Positions 27,186-36,683 of a stretch of 64,000 nucleotides of DNA are shown here, piece by piece. A program made the position numbers and the translations under genes. The stretch is from assembly GCF_003032475.1 (NCBI RefSeq), contig NZ_CP028369.1, positions 8,680,001-8,744,000 on the forward strand, in the 5' to 3' direction. The notes beneath the pieces are model-generated. The model saw only the letters and a list, made by a program, of their open reading frames with translations, made no database searches and was not told the origin of the DNA. How positions within the stretch are numbered: position 1 is the stretch's first letter; each line of letters begins with the position of its first letter. This DNA comes from Streptomyces sp. P3. GTDB lineage: Bacteria; Actinomycetota; Actinomycetes; Streptomycetales; Streptomycetaceae.

Positions 27186-28559
<1,374 letters not shown>

Positions 28560-28645
28560 ACGATCAACCTAGGAATGATCGCCCTGTCCCTCGGGTCGCC
28601 CGTGCCGAAGGCGGCCCCGCGAGCACCCCAATGGGGTACCGCTCC

Positions 28646-29791
28646 TCAGCCGGTCGGCAGGGTCGGCTGGATCAACCGCAGGAAGGCGGCGTTGTCGGGG
28701 GTCTGGCGCAGTCGTTCCAGGAGCGTCTCCAGGTTCGCCTGACCGTGCGCGGTCTGCAGCGCCCGGCGAAGACCGCGCACGGCGGTGGACTCGGCCGGGG
28801 AGAGCAGCAGTTCCTCGCGACGGGTGCCGGAGCCGTTGACGTCGACCGCGGGGAAGACCCGCCGGGAGGCCGGCTCGCGGTCCAGGCGGAGCTCCATGTT
28901 GCCGGTGCCCTTCAGCTCCTCGAAGTAGAAGTCGTCGGCGCGGGAGCCCGTTTCGACCAGGGCGGTGGCGAGGATGGTGAGCGACCCGCCCTCCTCCGCC
29001 GCGCGCGCCGCGCCGAAGAACCGCTTCGGGCCGATCAGCGCGGTCGCGTCGACGCCGCCGCTGAGAGTGCGGCCCCCGGCGGCGGCCGCGTTGTTGTGGG
29101 CCCGGCACAGCCGGGTCAGCGAGTCGAGGAGGATCACGACGTCCTCGCCGGCCTCGACGAGCCGTTTGGCCCGCTCGACCACCAGGTCGGCGAGGGCGAT
29201 GTGCTGCCGGGGCGCCCGGTCGAAGGTCGAGGCGTACACCTCGCCGCGCACGGAGCGCCGCATGTCGGTGACCTCCTCGGGGCGCTCGTCGAGCAGCAGG
29301 ACCATCAGCCGGGCCTCGGGGTGGTTGCCGGCGACGGCGGCGGCGATCTGCTGGAGCAGCACGGTCTTGCCGGTCTTGGGCGGGGCGACGATCAGTCCGC
29401 GCTGGCCCTTGCCGACGGGCGCGAGGAGGTCGGTGACCCGCCCGGCGAGGCCGGCCGCGGGGTGTTCCAGGCGCAGCCGTCGGTGGGGGTGGAGCGGGGT
29501 GAGGTCGCGGAAGTGGCGGCGGCCGCGCAGTTCGCCGGGCGTGCGGCCGTCGACGCGGGCCACCTCGGTCAGGGTGCGCTGGGCGCCGCGCACCCCTTCG
29601 ACGAGGTCACCGCCGCGCAGGCCGTGACGGCGGATCAGTGCCGCGGGCACCTGCACGTCGTCCGGGGTGGGCAGGCAGTCGAGCGGGCGCAGGCGGCCCT
29701 TGCCGCCCGCGTCGACGTCGAGGACGCCGACGGCGGTCCGGACCGGGGGCTGCTGGTGGACGGAGGGCTGTTCGAGGGTGGGGGCGGTCAT
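28646..29791 (-). CDS. rho: Compact transcription termination factor Rho
   Basis: A 381-residue Rho lacking the N-terminal helical domain and the long acidic/basic insertion normal in actinobacteria. The OB-fold RNA-binding domain starts near residue 20 (KGRLRPLDCLPTPDDVQVPA, then IRRHGLRGGDLVEG), though the usual aromatic residues are sparse. The motor domain has Walker A VAPPKTGKT at about 135-143, LMVLLLDERPEEVTDM, Walker B VVILLDSLTRL, and the Q-loop region RSVRGEVYASTFD. Start ATG 29791 follows AAAGGA. The organism probably has a larger Rho elsewhere, so this is likely a paralogue, but that cannot be seen here. Confidence 0.88.
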   Translation of the reverse strand: MTAPTLEQPSVHQQPPVRTAVGVLDVDAGGKGRLRPLDCLPTPDDVQVPAALIRRHGLRGGDLVEGVRGAQRTLTEVARVDGRTPGELRGRRHFRDLTPLHPHRRLRLEHPAAGLAGRVTDLLAPVGKGQRGLIVAPPKTGKTVLLQQIAAAVAGNHPEARLMVLLLDERPEEVTDMRRSVRGEVYASTFDRAPRQHIALADLVVERAKRLVEAGEDVVILLDSLTRLCRAHNNAAAAGGRTLSGGVDATALIGPKRFFGAARAAEEGGSLTILATALVETGSRADDFYFEELKGTGNMELRLDREPASRRVFPAVDVNGSGTRREELLLSPAESTAVRGLRRALQTAHGQANLETLLERLRQTPDNAAFLRLIQPTLPTG

Positions 29792-29862
29792 GGTGGTGTG
29801 TCCTTTCACGGACGGAGGCACGGGGACGTGCGAGAGGGGAGGGAGCAGCCGCGGGAGAAGGG

Positions 29863-29883
29863 CGCGGCGCGTGACGCGCCGCG
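29863..29883 (-). promoter_or_regulatory. Leader hairpin upstream of rho
   Basis: CGCGGCGCG and CGCGCCGCG pair perfectly around a 3-base loop, 72-92 bases before the rho start in its predicted leader. It could serve in autogenous attenuation, which is known for rho leaders in other bacteria. Confidence 0.4.
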
Positions 29884-30040
29884 GGCGGCGGGAACGACAC
29901 CTGTCACGACGGAGCTGTCCGCCGTCGACGAGGTGGTGCGGGAAAGCCGCCGCACCGGCCGGGAAGGGCGGGTGGTTCGACGGGCAGAGAAGGAATCGGC
30001 ACCGGCGCCTCGAAGCGGGGCGTACACAAATGCCACTCGC

Positions 30041-30064
30041 AATATAGCACGCTCTTCGGCGTGC
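30041..30064 (-). promoter_or_regulatory. Candidate rho promoter with overlapping dyad
   Basis: On the minus strand TATATT (30046-30041) is a near-consensus -10 box. Immediately upstream, GCACGC (30047-30052) and GCGTGC (30059-30064) form a perfect dyad around 6 bases, filling the spacer between -10 and -35, where a bound protein would block polymerase. Confidence 0.45.
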
Positions 30065-30159
30065 ACTGATTCTTCCGTGGTTTGCCGCGAATGTCCTCAG
30101 AGGGTAACGATCCGTGACGGCAAGGGACTTGACTGCTATGTGTGCATTATCTTCACGTC

Positions 30160-31062
30160 ATGTCCACGCCGTCTCAGCCTCCGCAGCAGCCGGAGCCGCC
30201 GTCCGGGGCGCCGGCCCAGCCGAGCGCGTATCCCTATCCGAATCCGCAGTCACCCGCCCCCGGCGGGCCGTTGGGGTTCCCCCCGGCGGCGCCCGCCGCC
30301 CCGTCCGCCCAGCAGAGCGTCTACGCCCAGCCGACCCTGGTCGGACCCCTGGTGCAGCCGCCGCAGCCGCAGCCCGGCAACCCGTATGCCCAGCCCGGCC
30401 CGTACCCGGCCGTCGGACCGCCGCCGCCGCCGACCGGCGGCCGTGCGGGACGGGCGGTCCTGTGGGCCGTCGTCGGCGCGGTGGCGGCGTCCGCCGCGTG
30501 GGCGGCGGGCGTCTTCCTGATCCCCGCCGGGTCCGACGTCGACCTGCGCGGCTACTCGGCGCCGGCCAACCTGTGCAACTCCACCGACTACGCGTCCTTC
30601 CAGTCGGAGTACGCGGCGAACGACAGCACCCCGACCCACAACAGCCTCGGGGACGACGCCCTCGACGAGGTGCTGTGCAACCTCAGTCTGAAGAAGACCG
30701 GTTCGAGTTACGCCGACGCGTACCTGTACGTCCAGCTGGACCTGCACAAGAAGACCGACCCGGGACCGGAGTTCACCGCCACTTGGAAGAACTACGGCGA
30801 GAGTCACTCGGGTTACGACGTGGACACGGTGGCGGGCATCGGCGACGAGGCCTATCTCGTCAGTAACGACACCACGTCCTCCTCGTCGAGCGGTTCGCTC
30901 TACGCCACGCTCGCCGTGCGCGACGGCTGGGTGACCTACACGATGAGCTACAGCGCCTACTACTCCTCGTACAGCACGGACAAGGACCCGCCGACGCTCG
31001 ACGAGGTCTCGGGCTGGCTGAAGACCGACTCCCGGGCCACGCTCGCCGAGCTCAGGGACTGA
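30160..31062 (+). CDS. Membrane protein with proline-rich cytoplasmic arm and extracellular domain
   Basis: A 300-residue protein I do not recognise by name. Residues 1-88 are rich in Pro, Gln and Ala (PSQPPQQPEPPSGAPAQP), one membrane helix follows at about 95-117 (AVLWAVVGAVAASAAWAAGV), and the rest is an exported domain with two cysteines (NLCNSTDY, EVLCNLSL) that may form a disulfide and a Ser-rich stretch (TTSSSSSGSLYA). This layout is common among Streptomyces envelope proteins. No ribosome site precedes ATG 30160, and TATCTT lies 7-12 bases before it, so it may be translated from a leaderless transcript. Confidence 0.75.
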   Translation: MSTPSQPPQQPEPPSGAPAQPSAYPYPNPQSPAPGGPLGFPPAAPAAPSAQQSVYAQPTLVGPLVQPPQPQPGNPYAQPGPYPAVGPPPPPTGGRAGRAVLWAVVGAVAASAAWAAGVFLIPAGSDVDLRGYSAPANLCNSTDYASFQSEYAANDSTPTHNSLGDDALDEVLCNLSLKKTGSSYADAYLYVQLDLHKKTDPGPEFTATWKNYGESHSGYDVDTVAGIGDEAYLVSNDTTSSSSSGSLYATLAVRDGWVTYTMSYSAYYSSYSTDKDPPTLDEVSGWLKTDSRATLAELRD

Positions 31063-31069
31063 CCTCGCT

Positions 31070-31477
31070 TCAGGAGGCGGAGACCGCCCACGCCTGCGCC
31101 TCCTTCGCGATGTCGTCGAACCGCGCGCCCATGGCCGCCGCCAGGGCCTGCGCGCCGGACAGCGGGCGGACCATGACCGTCAGTTCGTCGATGAGGCCGT
31201 TGTCGTCGACGTGGATGAAGTCGCAGCCGCTGAGCCGGCGTTCCCCCACCCGCGCCGTGAAGACCAGGGCATGGTCGCGCCCTTCGCCGCCCTCCAGCTC
31301 CTGTACGTACCGGAAGTCCTCGAAGACCTGCGAGACCGCGCGCAGGATCGCCGCCGTGATCGCCTTGCCCGGGTAGGGCTTGAAGACCACCGGGCTGGTG
31401 AAGACCACGTCGTCGGACAGCAGTGCCTCGACGGCCTCGAGATCGCCGGCCTCGACCGCCTCGCGGAATGCGCGCAT
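31070..31477 (-). CDS. SnoaL-like / NTF2-fold protein
   Basis: A 135-residue protein: MRAFREAVEAGDLEAVEALL, then SDDVVFTSPVV and HALVFTARVGERRLSGCDFI HV-type strands, the standard SnoaL/NTF2 cone fold. Members are cyclases, isomerases or simple binding proteins. It starts at ATG 31477 behind GAGGAGATC, diverges from the PadR gene, and has a TACTAT -10-like box in the A/T-rich gap. PadR control is likely from the layout. Confidence 0.75.
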   Translation of the reverse strand: MRAFREAVEAGDLEAVEALLSDDVVFTSPVVFKPYPGKAITAAILRAVSQVFEDFRYVQELEGGEGRDHALVFTARVGERRLSGCDFIHVDDNGLIDELTVMVRPLSGAQALAAAMGARFDDIAKEAQAWAVSAS

Positions 31478-31507
31478 CGGATCTCCTCGTTCTCAGTGAT
31501 AGTAAAT

Positions 31508-31540
31508 TTGTTGATTAGGTGCGTCCGAGAATAATCACCT
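31508..31540. promoter_or_regulatory. Divergent A/T-rich promoter region of the SnoaL-like and PadR genes
   Basis: On plus, TTGTTG (31508-31513) and AATAAT (31530-31535) are 16 bases apart. AGGTG (31517-31521) and CACCT (31536-31540) form an inverted repeat over the promoter, a plausible PadR site. Confidence 0.4.
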
Positions 31541-31557
31541 GGTGTTACCGTGTCCAC

Positions 31558-32121
31558 ATGTCCCTCAAGTACGCCGTCCTGGCCGCTCTTCTGGAGGGCG
31601 AGGCCTCGGGTTACGAGCTGTCGAAGATCTTCGACGTCTCCCTGGCGAACTTCTGGCCGGCGACCCCGCAGCAGCTCTACCGCGAACTGGAGCGCCTCGC
31701 CCAGGACGGCCTGATCGAGGCACGGGTGGTACGGCAGGAGCGCCGGCCCGACAAGCGCATGTTCACCCTGACCGGGGCGGGCCGCGAGGATCTGAGCGCC
31801 TTCGCCGCCGTCCCGCCCCGCCGCCCCGCCGCACTGCGCGACGAGCTCATGGTCAAGATCCAGGCGATGGACGGCGCGGACCCCGGGGCGACGCGCGAGC
31901 TGATCGAGAAGCGCATGAGCTGGTCGCGCGGCAAACTCGACCGCTACGAACGGCTCCGCGACCGCCTCCTCGCAGGGCGCACCGAGGAGGAGTACCTGAG
32001 CGAGGCCGATCGGATCGGGCCCTATCTGACGCTGCTCGGCGGCATCGCCCTCGAAGAGACGAATGTGCGCTGGTGCGAGCGGGCCCTCGGTCTTCTCGAA
32101 CGGCGCACGGCCGTAGGCTGA
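31558..32121 (+). CDS. PadR-family transcriptional regulator (PadR/AphA type)
   Basis: A 187-residue regulator: MSLKYAVLAALLEGEASGYE then FDVSLANFWPATPQQLYREL and LTGAGREDLSAFAA form the winged helix, and the C-terminal 90 residues are a helical dimer domain with coiled-coil pattern. Start ATG 31558. PadR proteins usually repress themselves and a neighbour in response to phenolic or drug-like ligands. The divergent SnoaL-like gene is the obvious target. Confidence 0.9.
   Translation: MSLKYAVLAALLEGEASGYELSKIFDVSLANFWPATPQQLYRELERLAQDGLIEARVVRQERRPDKRMFTLTGAGREDLSAFAAVPPRRPAALRDELMVKIQAMDGADPGATRELIEKRMSWSRGKLDRYERLRDRLLAGRTEEEYLSEADRIGPYLTLLGGIALEETNVRWCERALGLLERRTAVG
32114..32119 (+). promoter_or_regulatory. 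TAGGCT -10 box of a likely leaderless promoter
   Basis: TAGGCT ends 7 bases before the ATG of the methyltransferase gene and overlaps the PadR stop region. With this spacing transcription would start at or next to the ATG. Confidence 0.5.
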
Positions 32122-32126
32122 CGCCG

Positions 32127-32897
32127 ATGTTCAGCCCCGAAGGCCCCACGCTGCGCGAACTCGCCGTCCAGGCCCTGTCGTCCGTCGAGCACGGCTACGA
32201 CCTCCTCGCGCCGAAGTTCGACCACACGCCGTTCCGCACCCCGGACTCCGTCCTCGACGCGGTCGCCGCGGCGCTGAAGGACACCGGCCCCTACGAGGAC
32301 GGCCTCGACCTGTGCTGCGGCACGGGCGCCGGGGTGGACGTCCTGGCGACGGTGTGCCGGTCCAGCGTGACCGGCGTCGACTTCAGCGCCGGCATGCTCG
32401 ACGAGGCGCGCCGACGGCCCCCGACGGCCGGCCCGCGGGTGTCCTGGGTGCGCGCGGACGCCCGTGCCCTGCCTTTCACGGCCCGCTTCGACCTCGTCGT
32501 CAGCTTCGGCGCGTTCGGCCACTTCCTGCCCCGGGAGCTGCCGGGCCTGTTCGCCCAGGTGCACACCGCGCTGCGGCCGGGCGGTCGCTTCGCTTTCCCG
32601 GTCCTCGCCCCGCCCGCGCCGTCCTCCCCGCTGTACTGGGCGCTTCTCGGCTTCGACGCCGCGATGCGGGTGCGCAACGCCCTGTGGCGGCCGCCGTTCG
32701 TGATGTACTACCGGGCCTTCCGGCTCGGCGAGGTGCGGCGCGAACTGACGCGGGCCGGATTCCACGTGGAGCTGCGCGCCCTGCCCGAGTTCGGGGCGCG
32801 GAGCGACGGCAGCCCACGGGTCCGCCTGGTCGAGGCGCGACGGACCGGACCGGCCGACGACGCTCCGGACGGGGTCACCCGGCCGCCGGGAGCGTGA
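32127..32897 (+). CDS. Class I SAM-dependent methyltransferase
   Basis: A 256-residue protein with motif I GLDLCCGTGAGVDVL, motif II VTGVDFSAGMLDEA, and motif IV FDLVVSFGAFGHF, the standard Rossmann-like SAM fold. The C-terminal part has hydrophobic stretches (PLYWALLGFDAAMRVRNALW, FVMYYRAFRLGEV) suggesting a lipophilic or membrane-associated substrate. It starts at ATG 32127, 5 bases after the PadR stop, without a ribosome site but with a TAGGCT box 7 bases upstream. Substrate unknown. Confidence 0.85.
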   Translation: MFSPEGPTLRELAVQALSSVEHGYDLLAPKFDHTPFRTPDSVLDAVAAALKDTGPYEDGLDLCCGTGAGVDVLATVCRSSVTGVDFSAGMLDEARRRPPTAGPRVSWVRADARALPFTARFDLVVSFGAFGHFLPRELPGLFAQVHTALRPGGRFAFPVLAPPAPSSPLYWALLGFDAAMRVRNALWRPPFVMYYRAFRLGEVRRELTRAGFHVELRALPEFGARSDGSPRVRLVEARRTGPADDAPDGVTRPPGA

Positions 32898-33014
32898 ACG
32901 CCCGGACCAGCGCCTCCCGCCGGGTGTCCACCGCCGGGCCGCGGGCCGTCCCGGCATCCTCCCGTGCGCCGCTCTTCGGGCGACCGTGTCGCGGCCGGCC
33001 AAGGACGCCGCCGT

Positions 33015-34181
33015 TCACAACGCGCCGTAGAGAGCGTCCACCAGCGCCGTCTTGCGCGGGTCGTCGGCGATGTGCGGGCCCATGCGGTTCATGACGTATC
33101 CGAGCGACACGCCGGCCTCGGGGTCCGCGAGCCCGCAGGAACCGCCGAAGCCGTCGTGTCCGAAAGCGCGCGGGTTGGGTCCGTAGGAGCCGTTCGGCCC
33201 GCTGAGCCAGAGCCCGAGCCCGATCTCCGTCTCGTGCGCGAATCCGGCCCCCAGCACCAGGTCCCGGCATCTGCCCTGGCCCTCGCGCACCCGCTCGGCG
33301 GCCTCGGGGGACAGGATGCGCCGGCCGTCGTACGTGCCCCGGCCGGCCAGGATCCCGTAGAGCGCGGCGACTGCCCGGGCGGTGCCGTGGCCGTTCGCGG
33401 CCGGGATCTCAGCGGCCCGCCACGCGGCCGTGTTGGCCTCGGCCGCACCCGCCGGCGGGTTGGTCAGCGCGGCGATGGCCGCGGGCGACAACTGGCTGAA
33501 GACAGCCGCCTGTTCGCTGGACGAGGCGGCCGGCGGATGCACCAGTTCGGCAGCCCGGGCGGACTCCTTCTCGGGCAGCCCGATCGTGAAGTCGATACCC
33601 AGCGGGCCGGTCACCTCCCGTTCCAGGAAGGCCCCCGGCAGCAGCCCCGACACCCGTCGTACGACCTCCCCGACCAGGAATCCGTAGGTGAGCGCGTGAT
33701 AGCCGGACCGGGTGCCCGGTTCCCACCAGGGCTCCATGGCGGCGAGACGCCCGGTGGTCAGCTCCCAGTCGAAGAGCTGGTCGAGCGAGTGCGGTTCGCG
33801 CAGCCCCGCGAGGCCCGCGCGGTGGGACAGCAGATGCCGTACCAGGACGTGTTCCTTGCCCGCCGCGGCGAACTCCGGCCAGTAGTCGGCCACCGGCGCG
33901 TCGAAGTCGAGCAGACCCCGGTCGGCGAGGATGTGCGCGCACAGCGCGGTCGGCCCCTTCGAGGTGGACCAGACGTTGACCAGGGTGTCCCGCTCCCAGG
34001 GCCGGGTGCGGGCGGCGTCGGCCCAGCCTCCCCACAGGTCGGCCACCGTCGCCCCGTCGACCGTGACGCTCACCGCGGCGCCCAGTTCGCCGCGCTCCCG
34101 GAAGTTCTCCTCGAAGGCGGTGCGCAGCGCGGCGAACCACGGGTCGCAGTGACCGTGAACCTGTGGCACGTGCTCGGACAT
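33015..34181 (-). CDS. Serine hydrolase of the beta-lactamase / EstB family
   Basis: A 388-residue cytoplasmic protein of the class C beta-lactamase fold. The nucleophile is S72 in WSTSKGPTAL (S-x-x-K); the Tyr motif is in SGYHALTYGFL; a late H-G-type segment is FGHDGFGGSCGLADP. Members of this group are esterases or peptidases rather than true beta-lactamases, and the lack of a signal peptide supports this. Start ATG 34181. The gap to the next gene on the same strand (179 bases) carries a CCGAC/GTCGG dyad that may bind a TetR-type regulator. Confidence 0.88.
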   Translation of the reverse strand: MSEHVPQVHGHCDPWFAALRTAFEENFRERGELGAAVSVTVDGATVADLWGGWADAARTRPWERDTLVNVWSTSKGPTALCAHILADRGLLDFDAPVADYWPEFAAAGKEHVLVRHLLSHRAGLAGLREPHSLDQLFDWELTTGRLAAMEPWWEPGTRSGYHALTYGFLVGEVVRRVSGLLPGAFLEREVTGPLGIDFTIGLPEKESARAAELVHPPAASSSEQAAVFSQLSPAAIAALTNPPAGAAEANTAAWRAAEIPAANGHGTARAVAALYGILAGRGTYDGRRILSPEAAERVREGQGRCRDLVLGAGFAHETEIGLGLWLSGPNGSYGPNPRAFGHDGFGGSCGLADPEAGVSLGYVMNRMGPHIADDPRKTALVDALYGAL

Positions 34182-34239
34182 GGGTCCTCCGTGGTCCGCC
34201 GGAAACCCCGGATCGCGATGGTGCGGTCCGGACCCATCG

Positions 34240-34257
34240 AACATACCGACTGGTCGG
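34240..34257 (-). promoter_or_regulatory. Dyad with adjacent -10 box upstream of the serine hydrolase gene
   Basis: CCGAC-TG-GTCGG (34246-34257) is a TetR-like dyad. On the minus strand TATGTT (34245-34240) follows directly, as a -10 box should if the dyad fills the promoter spacer. Confidence 0.45.
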
Positions 34258-34360
34258 ACTGGAGGGAAGCGGTCGGAGCGACTCCCCGGCGGAATCGCCG
34301 CCCGCCGCCGGTCGGGCCCGGATCTGCGCCGGCGCGCCGGCAGGCCCGGGCCCGGCCCGC

Positions 34361-35329
34361 TCAGGCGTACGCGCGCAGCCAGCGCAGCTTGGCCGCTTCC
34401 TGGTAGGGGCCGCCGCCCTCGTGGTCGTTGAAGTCGTACACCTCGATCGCCTTGTCGTCGTGCGCCCACGCGTTGAAGGCGGCGAACACGGTCGACGGCG
34501 GGCAGGTCTGGTCCTCGAGGGCCGCCGAGAACAGCGCGGGCGCCGTTCCGCGGGCGGCGAAGTGCACGCCGTCGAAGTACGACAGGGTGCGCAGCACGTC
34601 CTGTGTGCGACCGCGGTGCGTCTTGAGGAACAGGCCGATCTCGCGGTAGGGGTGACGGTCCGTCAGCGTCGCGGCTCGTGGGAAGTCGCACAGGAACGGC
34701 ACGTCCGGGGCGACGCCCGCGAGGTCCGGCACCAGACCGCCCACGGCTATCGTGATGCCGCCGCCCTGGCTCCCGCCGACCGCCACGGTCCGTGAGGCGT
34801 CGGTCAGCGGGTGCGAGCGGGCCGCCTCGATCGCACGCACCGCGTCCGTGAACACCCGGCGGTAGTAGTAGTTCTCCGGGTCGTCGATGCCCCGGGTCAT
34901 GAATCCGGGGTACGAGGGCGCGCCGCCCACCGGGTCCGCGGTGCCGCCCCCGCCGCCCCACGCGCTGCCCTGCCCGCGGGTGTCCATGATGAAGTGCGCG
35001 CGGCCCGTCGACGCCCACAACAGGTGCTCGTGCGGCAGGCCGCGCCCGCCGCCGTAGCCGACGAACTCCACCACCAGCGGCAGCGGTTGCGCCGTCCCGG
35101 CGGGCAGCGTCAGCCAGCCCTTGACCGGGTGACCGCCGAACCCGGCGAACGTGACGTCGTACACCTGCACCGTGGCCAGGCCCGTGTCGACCGGCTCGAA
35201 GCGGGCGTCCAGGTCGTGCTCGCGGGCTTCCTGGAGGGTCTTGGACCAGAACGCGTCGAAATCCTCCGGTTCGGCGGAGGTGCTGCGGTACGCGCGGAGC
35301 TCTTCGAGCGACAGGTCGAACAGGGGCAT
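34361..35329 (-). CDS. Acetylxylan esterase / cephalosporin-C deacetylase family (CE7) hydrolase
   Basis: A 322-residue alpha/beta hydrolase of standard CE7 length. The triad is visible: nucleophile S187 in VGGSQGGG, D273 in ALEDQTCPPS and H303 in FNDHEGGG. The N-terminal MPLFDLSLEELRAYRSTS and WLTLPAGTAQPLPLVVEFVG and the oxyanion region YGGGRG are typical. It removes acetyl groups from xylo-oligosaccharides or acetylated small molecules in the cytoplasm (no signal peptide). It follows an upstream inverted repeat at 35354-35378 and fits the hemicellulose theme of the window. Confidence 0.92.
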   Translation of the reverse strand: MPLFDLSLEELRAYRSTSAEPEDFDAFWSKTLQEAREHDLDARFEPVDTGLATVQVYDVTFAGFGGHPVKGWLTLPAGTAQPLPLVVEFVGYGGGRGLPHEHLLWASTGRAHFIMDTRGQGSAWGGGGGTADPVGGAPSYPGFMTRGIDDPENYYYRRVFTDAVRAIEAARSHPLTDASRTVAVGGSQGGGITIAVGGLVPDLAGVAPDVPFLCDFPRAATLTDRHPYREIGLFLKTHRGRTQDVLRTLSYFDGVHFAARGTAPALFSAALEDQTCPPSTVFAAFNAWAHDDKAIEVYDFNDHEGGGPYQEAAKLRWLRAYA

Positions 35330-35353
35330 GAAGGACCGCCTTTTGTTAAGTGC

Positions 35354-35378
35354 CCGTACGAATGATCACACCGTACGG
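35354..35378 (-). promoter_or_regulatory. Inverted repeat upstream of the CE7 esterase
   Basis: CCGTACG (35354-35360) and CGTACGG (35372-35378) flank 11 bases that include TGATCA. It lies 25 bases before the esterase start and is a likely operator. Confidence 0.45.
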
Positions 35379-35416
35379 TGGCGGCGGGAAGGCTCGCCAG
35401 CCCCCGCCCGCGCGCA

Positions 35417-36004
35417 TCAGGCGGGCCTGCGCCGGCTCCACTGCGGTTCGGTGCGCGCCCATTCCCGCTCCCATTCGCCCAGCCGGCGCCGCATCGCCAG
35501 CCGGCGGACCACGGCGTTTCCGAGCAGGACCGTGACGGCCGTGCACCCGGCCACGCACACGCCCATGGTCAGGGTCTGCTGCCACACCATGGTGCCGTTC
35601 GGCGGCGGGGCGACACCGTGGCCGTGCGCGTCGAACCACACGTCCACCGTCTGCCCCTGGCGCGTGCCCGCCGGCACCCGTGCGGCGGCCGTGCGGACCG
35701 GCTCGCCCGGCGGCGTCCAGCGCACGGTCGCCCGGACCGTCTGCTGCCGGCCGCCCTCCACCGACGGCATCGTCTGCGGCACGCCGCCGACGACCTGGGC
35801 CCGCACCCGGTGGCGGTCGGCCTGCTGCCGGGCCGCGACCGTTTGAGCGTCGTCGTGGGCCCACTGGCCGGCCACCGCTCCGGCCAGGGGCGCGGCGACG
35901 AGCAGCAGCACGGCGACGACGAGCGTCGTCCACGCCTCCACCACGTCCGAACGGCGCCGCAGCGGATTGTGCCGCCAGCGCCAGCCACGCACCCGGGTTC
36001 GCAT
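35417..36004 (-). CDS. Rv1733c-family two-helix membrane protein
   Basis: A 195-residue protein. The N-terminal WRHNPLRRRSDVVEAWTTLV motif is the hallmark of Rv1733c-like actinobacterial proteins. Helix 1 follows (AVLLLVAAPLAGAVAGQW), then an external domain of about 110 residues (TVRATVRWTPPGEPVRTAAA, QTVDVWFDAHGHGVAPP) and helix 2 (GVCVAGCTAVTVLLGNAVV), ending in a basic cytoplasmic tail. Function is unknown; in mycobacteria the family belongs to the dormancy regulon. A G-tract palindrome at 36036-36047 lies in its leader region. Confidence 0.8.
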   Translation of the reverse strand: MRTRVRGWRWRHNPLRRRSDVVEAWTTLVVAVLLLVAAPLAGAVAGQWAHDDAQTVAARQQADRHRVRAQVVGGVPQTMPSVEGGRQQTVRATVRWTPPGEPVRTAAARVPAGTRQGQTVDVWFDAHGHGVAPPPNGTMVWQQTLTMGVCVAGCTAVTVLLGNAVVRRLAMRRRLGEWEREWARTEPQWSRRRPA

Positions 36005-36033
36005 GTCGACCTCCTCGCCGTCACGCGGACGAG

Positions 36034-36051
36034 TGCCCCCATGGGGGGTAT
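36034..36051 (-). promoter_or_regulatory. G-tract palindrome resembling a CsoR-type operator
   Basis: CCCCCATGGGGG (36036-36047) is a perfect palindrome; read on minus, ATACCCCCCATGGGGGCAC looks like the A/T-flanked G-tract sites of copper sensor CsoR and relatives. A TATACT -10 box is about 15 bases upstream on the minus strand. Confidence 0.35.
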
Positions 36052-36140
36052 GCCCCGTTTGGAGTATATGGTTTCACGCATCGTTCACGTCGGCTCGCCG
36101 ACGGCCCGCCCCCGCACGGGCGCGAACGCGCGGCGCTCGA

Positions 36141-36596
36141 TCACGCGCCCGCTCCGCCCGTCCGAGCCGGGTCAGGGGCGGTCCACGCGTTGTACCGCTC
36201 CAGGTATTCCGCGAACCGCTCCAGGTCCTCCCGCGGCCAGTCGGCGAGCCGTCGGCGAAAGGCCGTGCGGCGGCTCTCGGTGACCTGGGCGAGGATGCGG
36301 CGGCCGGCGTCGGTGAGGTGGAGGACCAGGACGCGGTGGTCCTCGGGGTCCTGACGCCGCTCGATCAGGTCGGCCCGCTCCAGGGCGGCGACCTGGCGGC
36401 TGACCGTGGACTTGTCCAGCGCGTGGTGCGCGGCGAGGTCGGTCGCCCGGCAGCCGTCGCTCTCCTCGAGATGACCGAGCAGCGTGTACGACACCAGTGA
36501 CAGTTCGGGGTGCAGCCGGCCCGCCGAGGCCCGCGCCCGCCGCGCGAAGACCGTCATCTCGCGCTGGATGGTCTCCACGGCCTCGGCTTCCTGCAT
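36141..36596 (-). CDS. MarR-family transcriptional regulator
   Basis: A 151-residue MarR protein with winged helix ATDLAAHHALDKSTVSRQVA, LERADLIERRQDPEDHRVLV and LTDAGRRIL, and dimerising helices at both ends. I choose ATG 36596 because it is preceded by GGGGAG; an in-frame start at 36632 is less likely. It has no obvious partner gene: the nearest on the same strand, Rv1733c, lies 136 bases downstream, and a separate promoter for the plus strand lies upstream. Confidence 0.88.
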   Translation of the reverse strand: MQEAEAVETIQREMTVFARRARASAGRLHPELSLVSYTLLGHLEESDGCRATDLAAHHALDKSTVSRQVAALERADLIERRQDPEDHRVLVLHLTDAGRRILAQVTESRRTAFRRRLADWPREDLERFAEYLERYNAWTAPDPARTGGAGA

Positions 36597-36683
36597 GGCC
36601 ACTCCCCACGCTCCCGCACCGTCTGGTTGCACAGTACAACTCGGAGTGGGCCCGACGCTCCGGGGAGCGGCTCGTCGTTGGGG

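Larger units (their letters stand above)
29792..30159. other. 368-bp divergent region: long rho leader and promoters; no gene
   Basis: No coding frame is supported. A likely rho promoter lies at 30041-30064, so the rho leader would be about 240 bases, long for this genome, with a 9-bp hairpin at 29863-29883. The right part (about 30010-30160) is notably A/T-richer and also serves the plus-strand gene at 30160. Confidence 0.5.
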
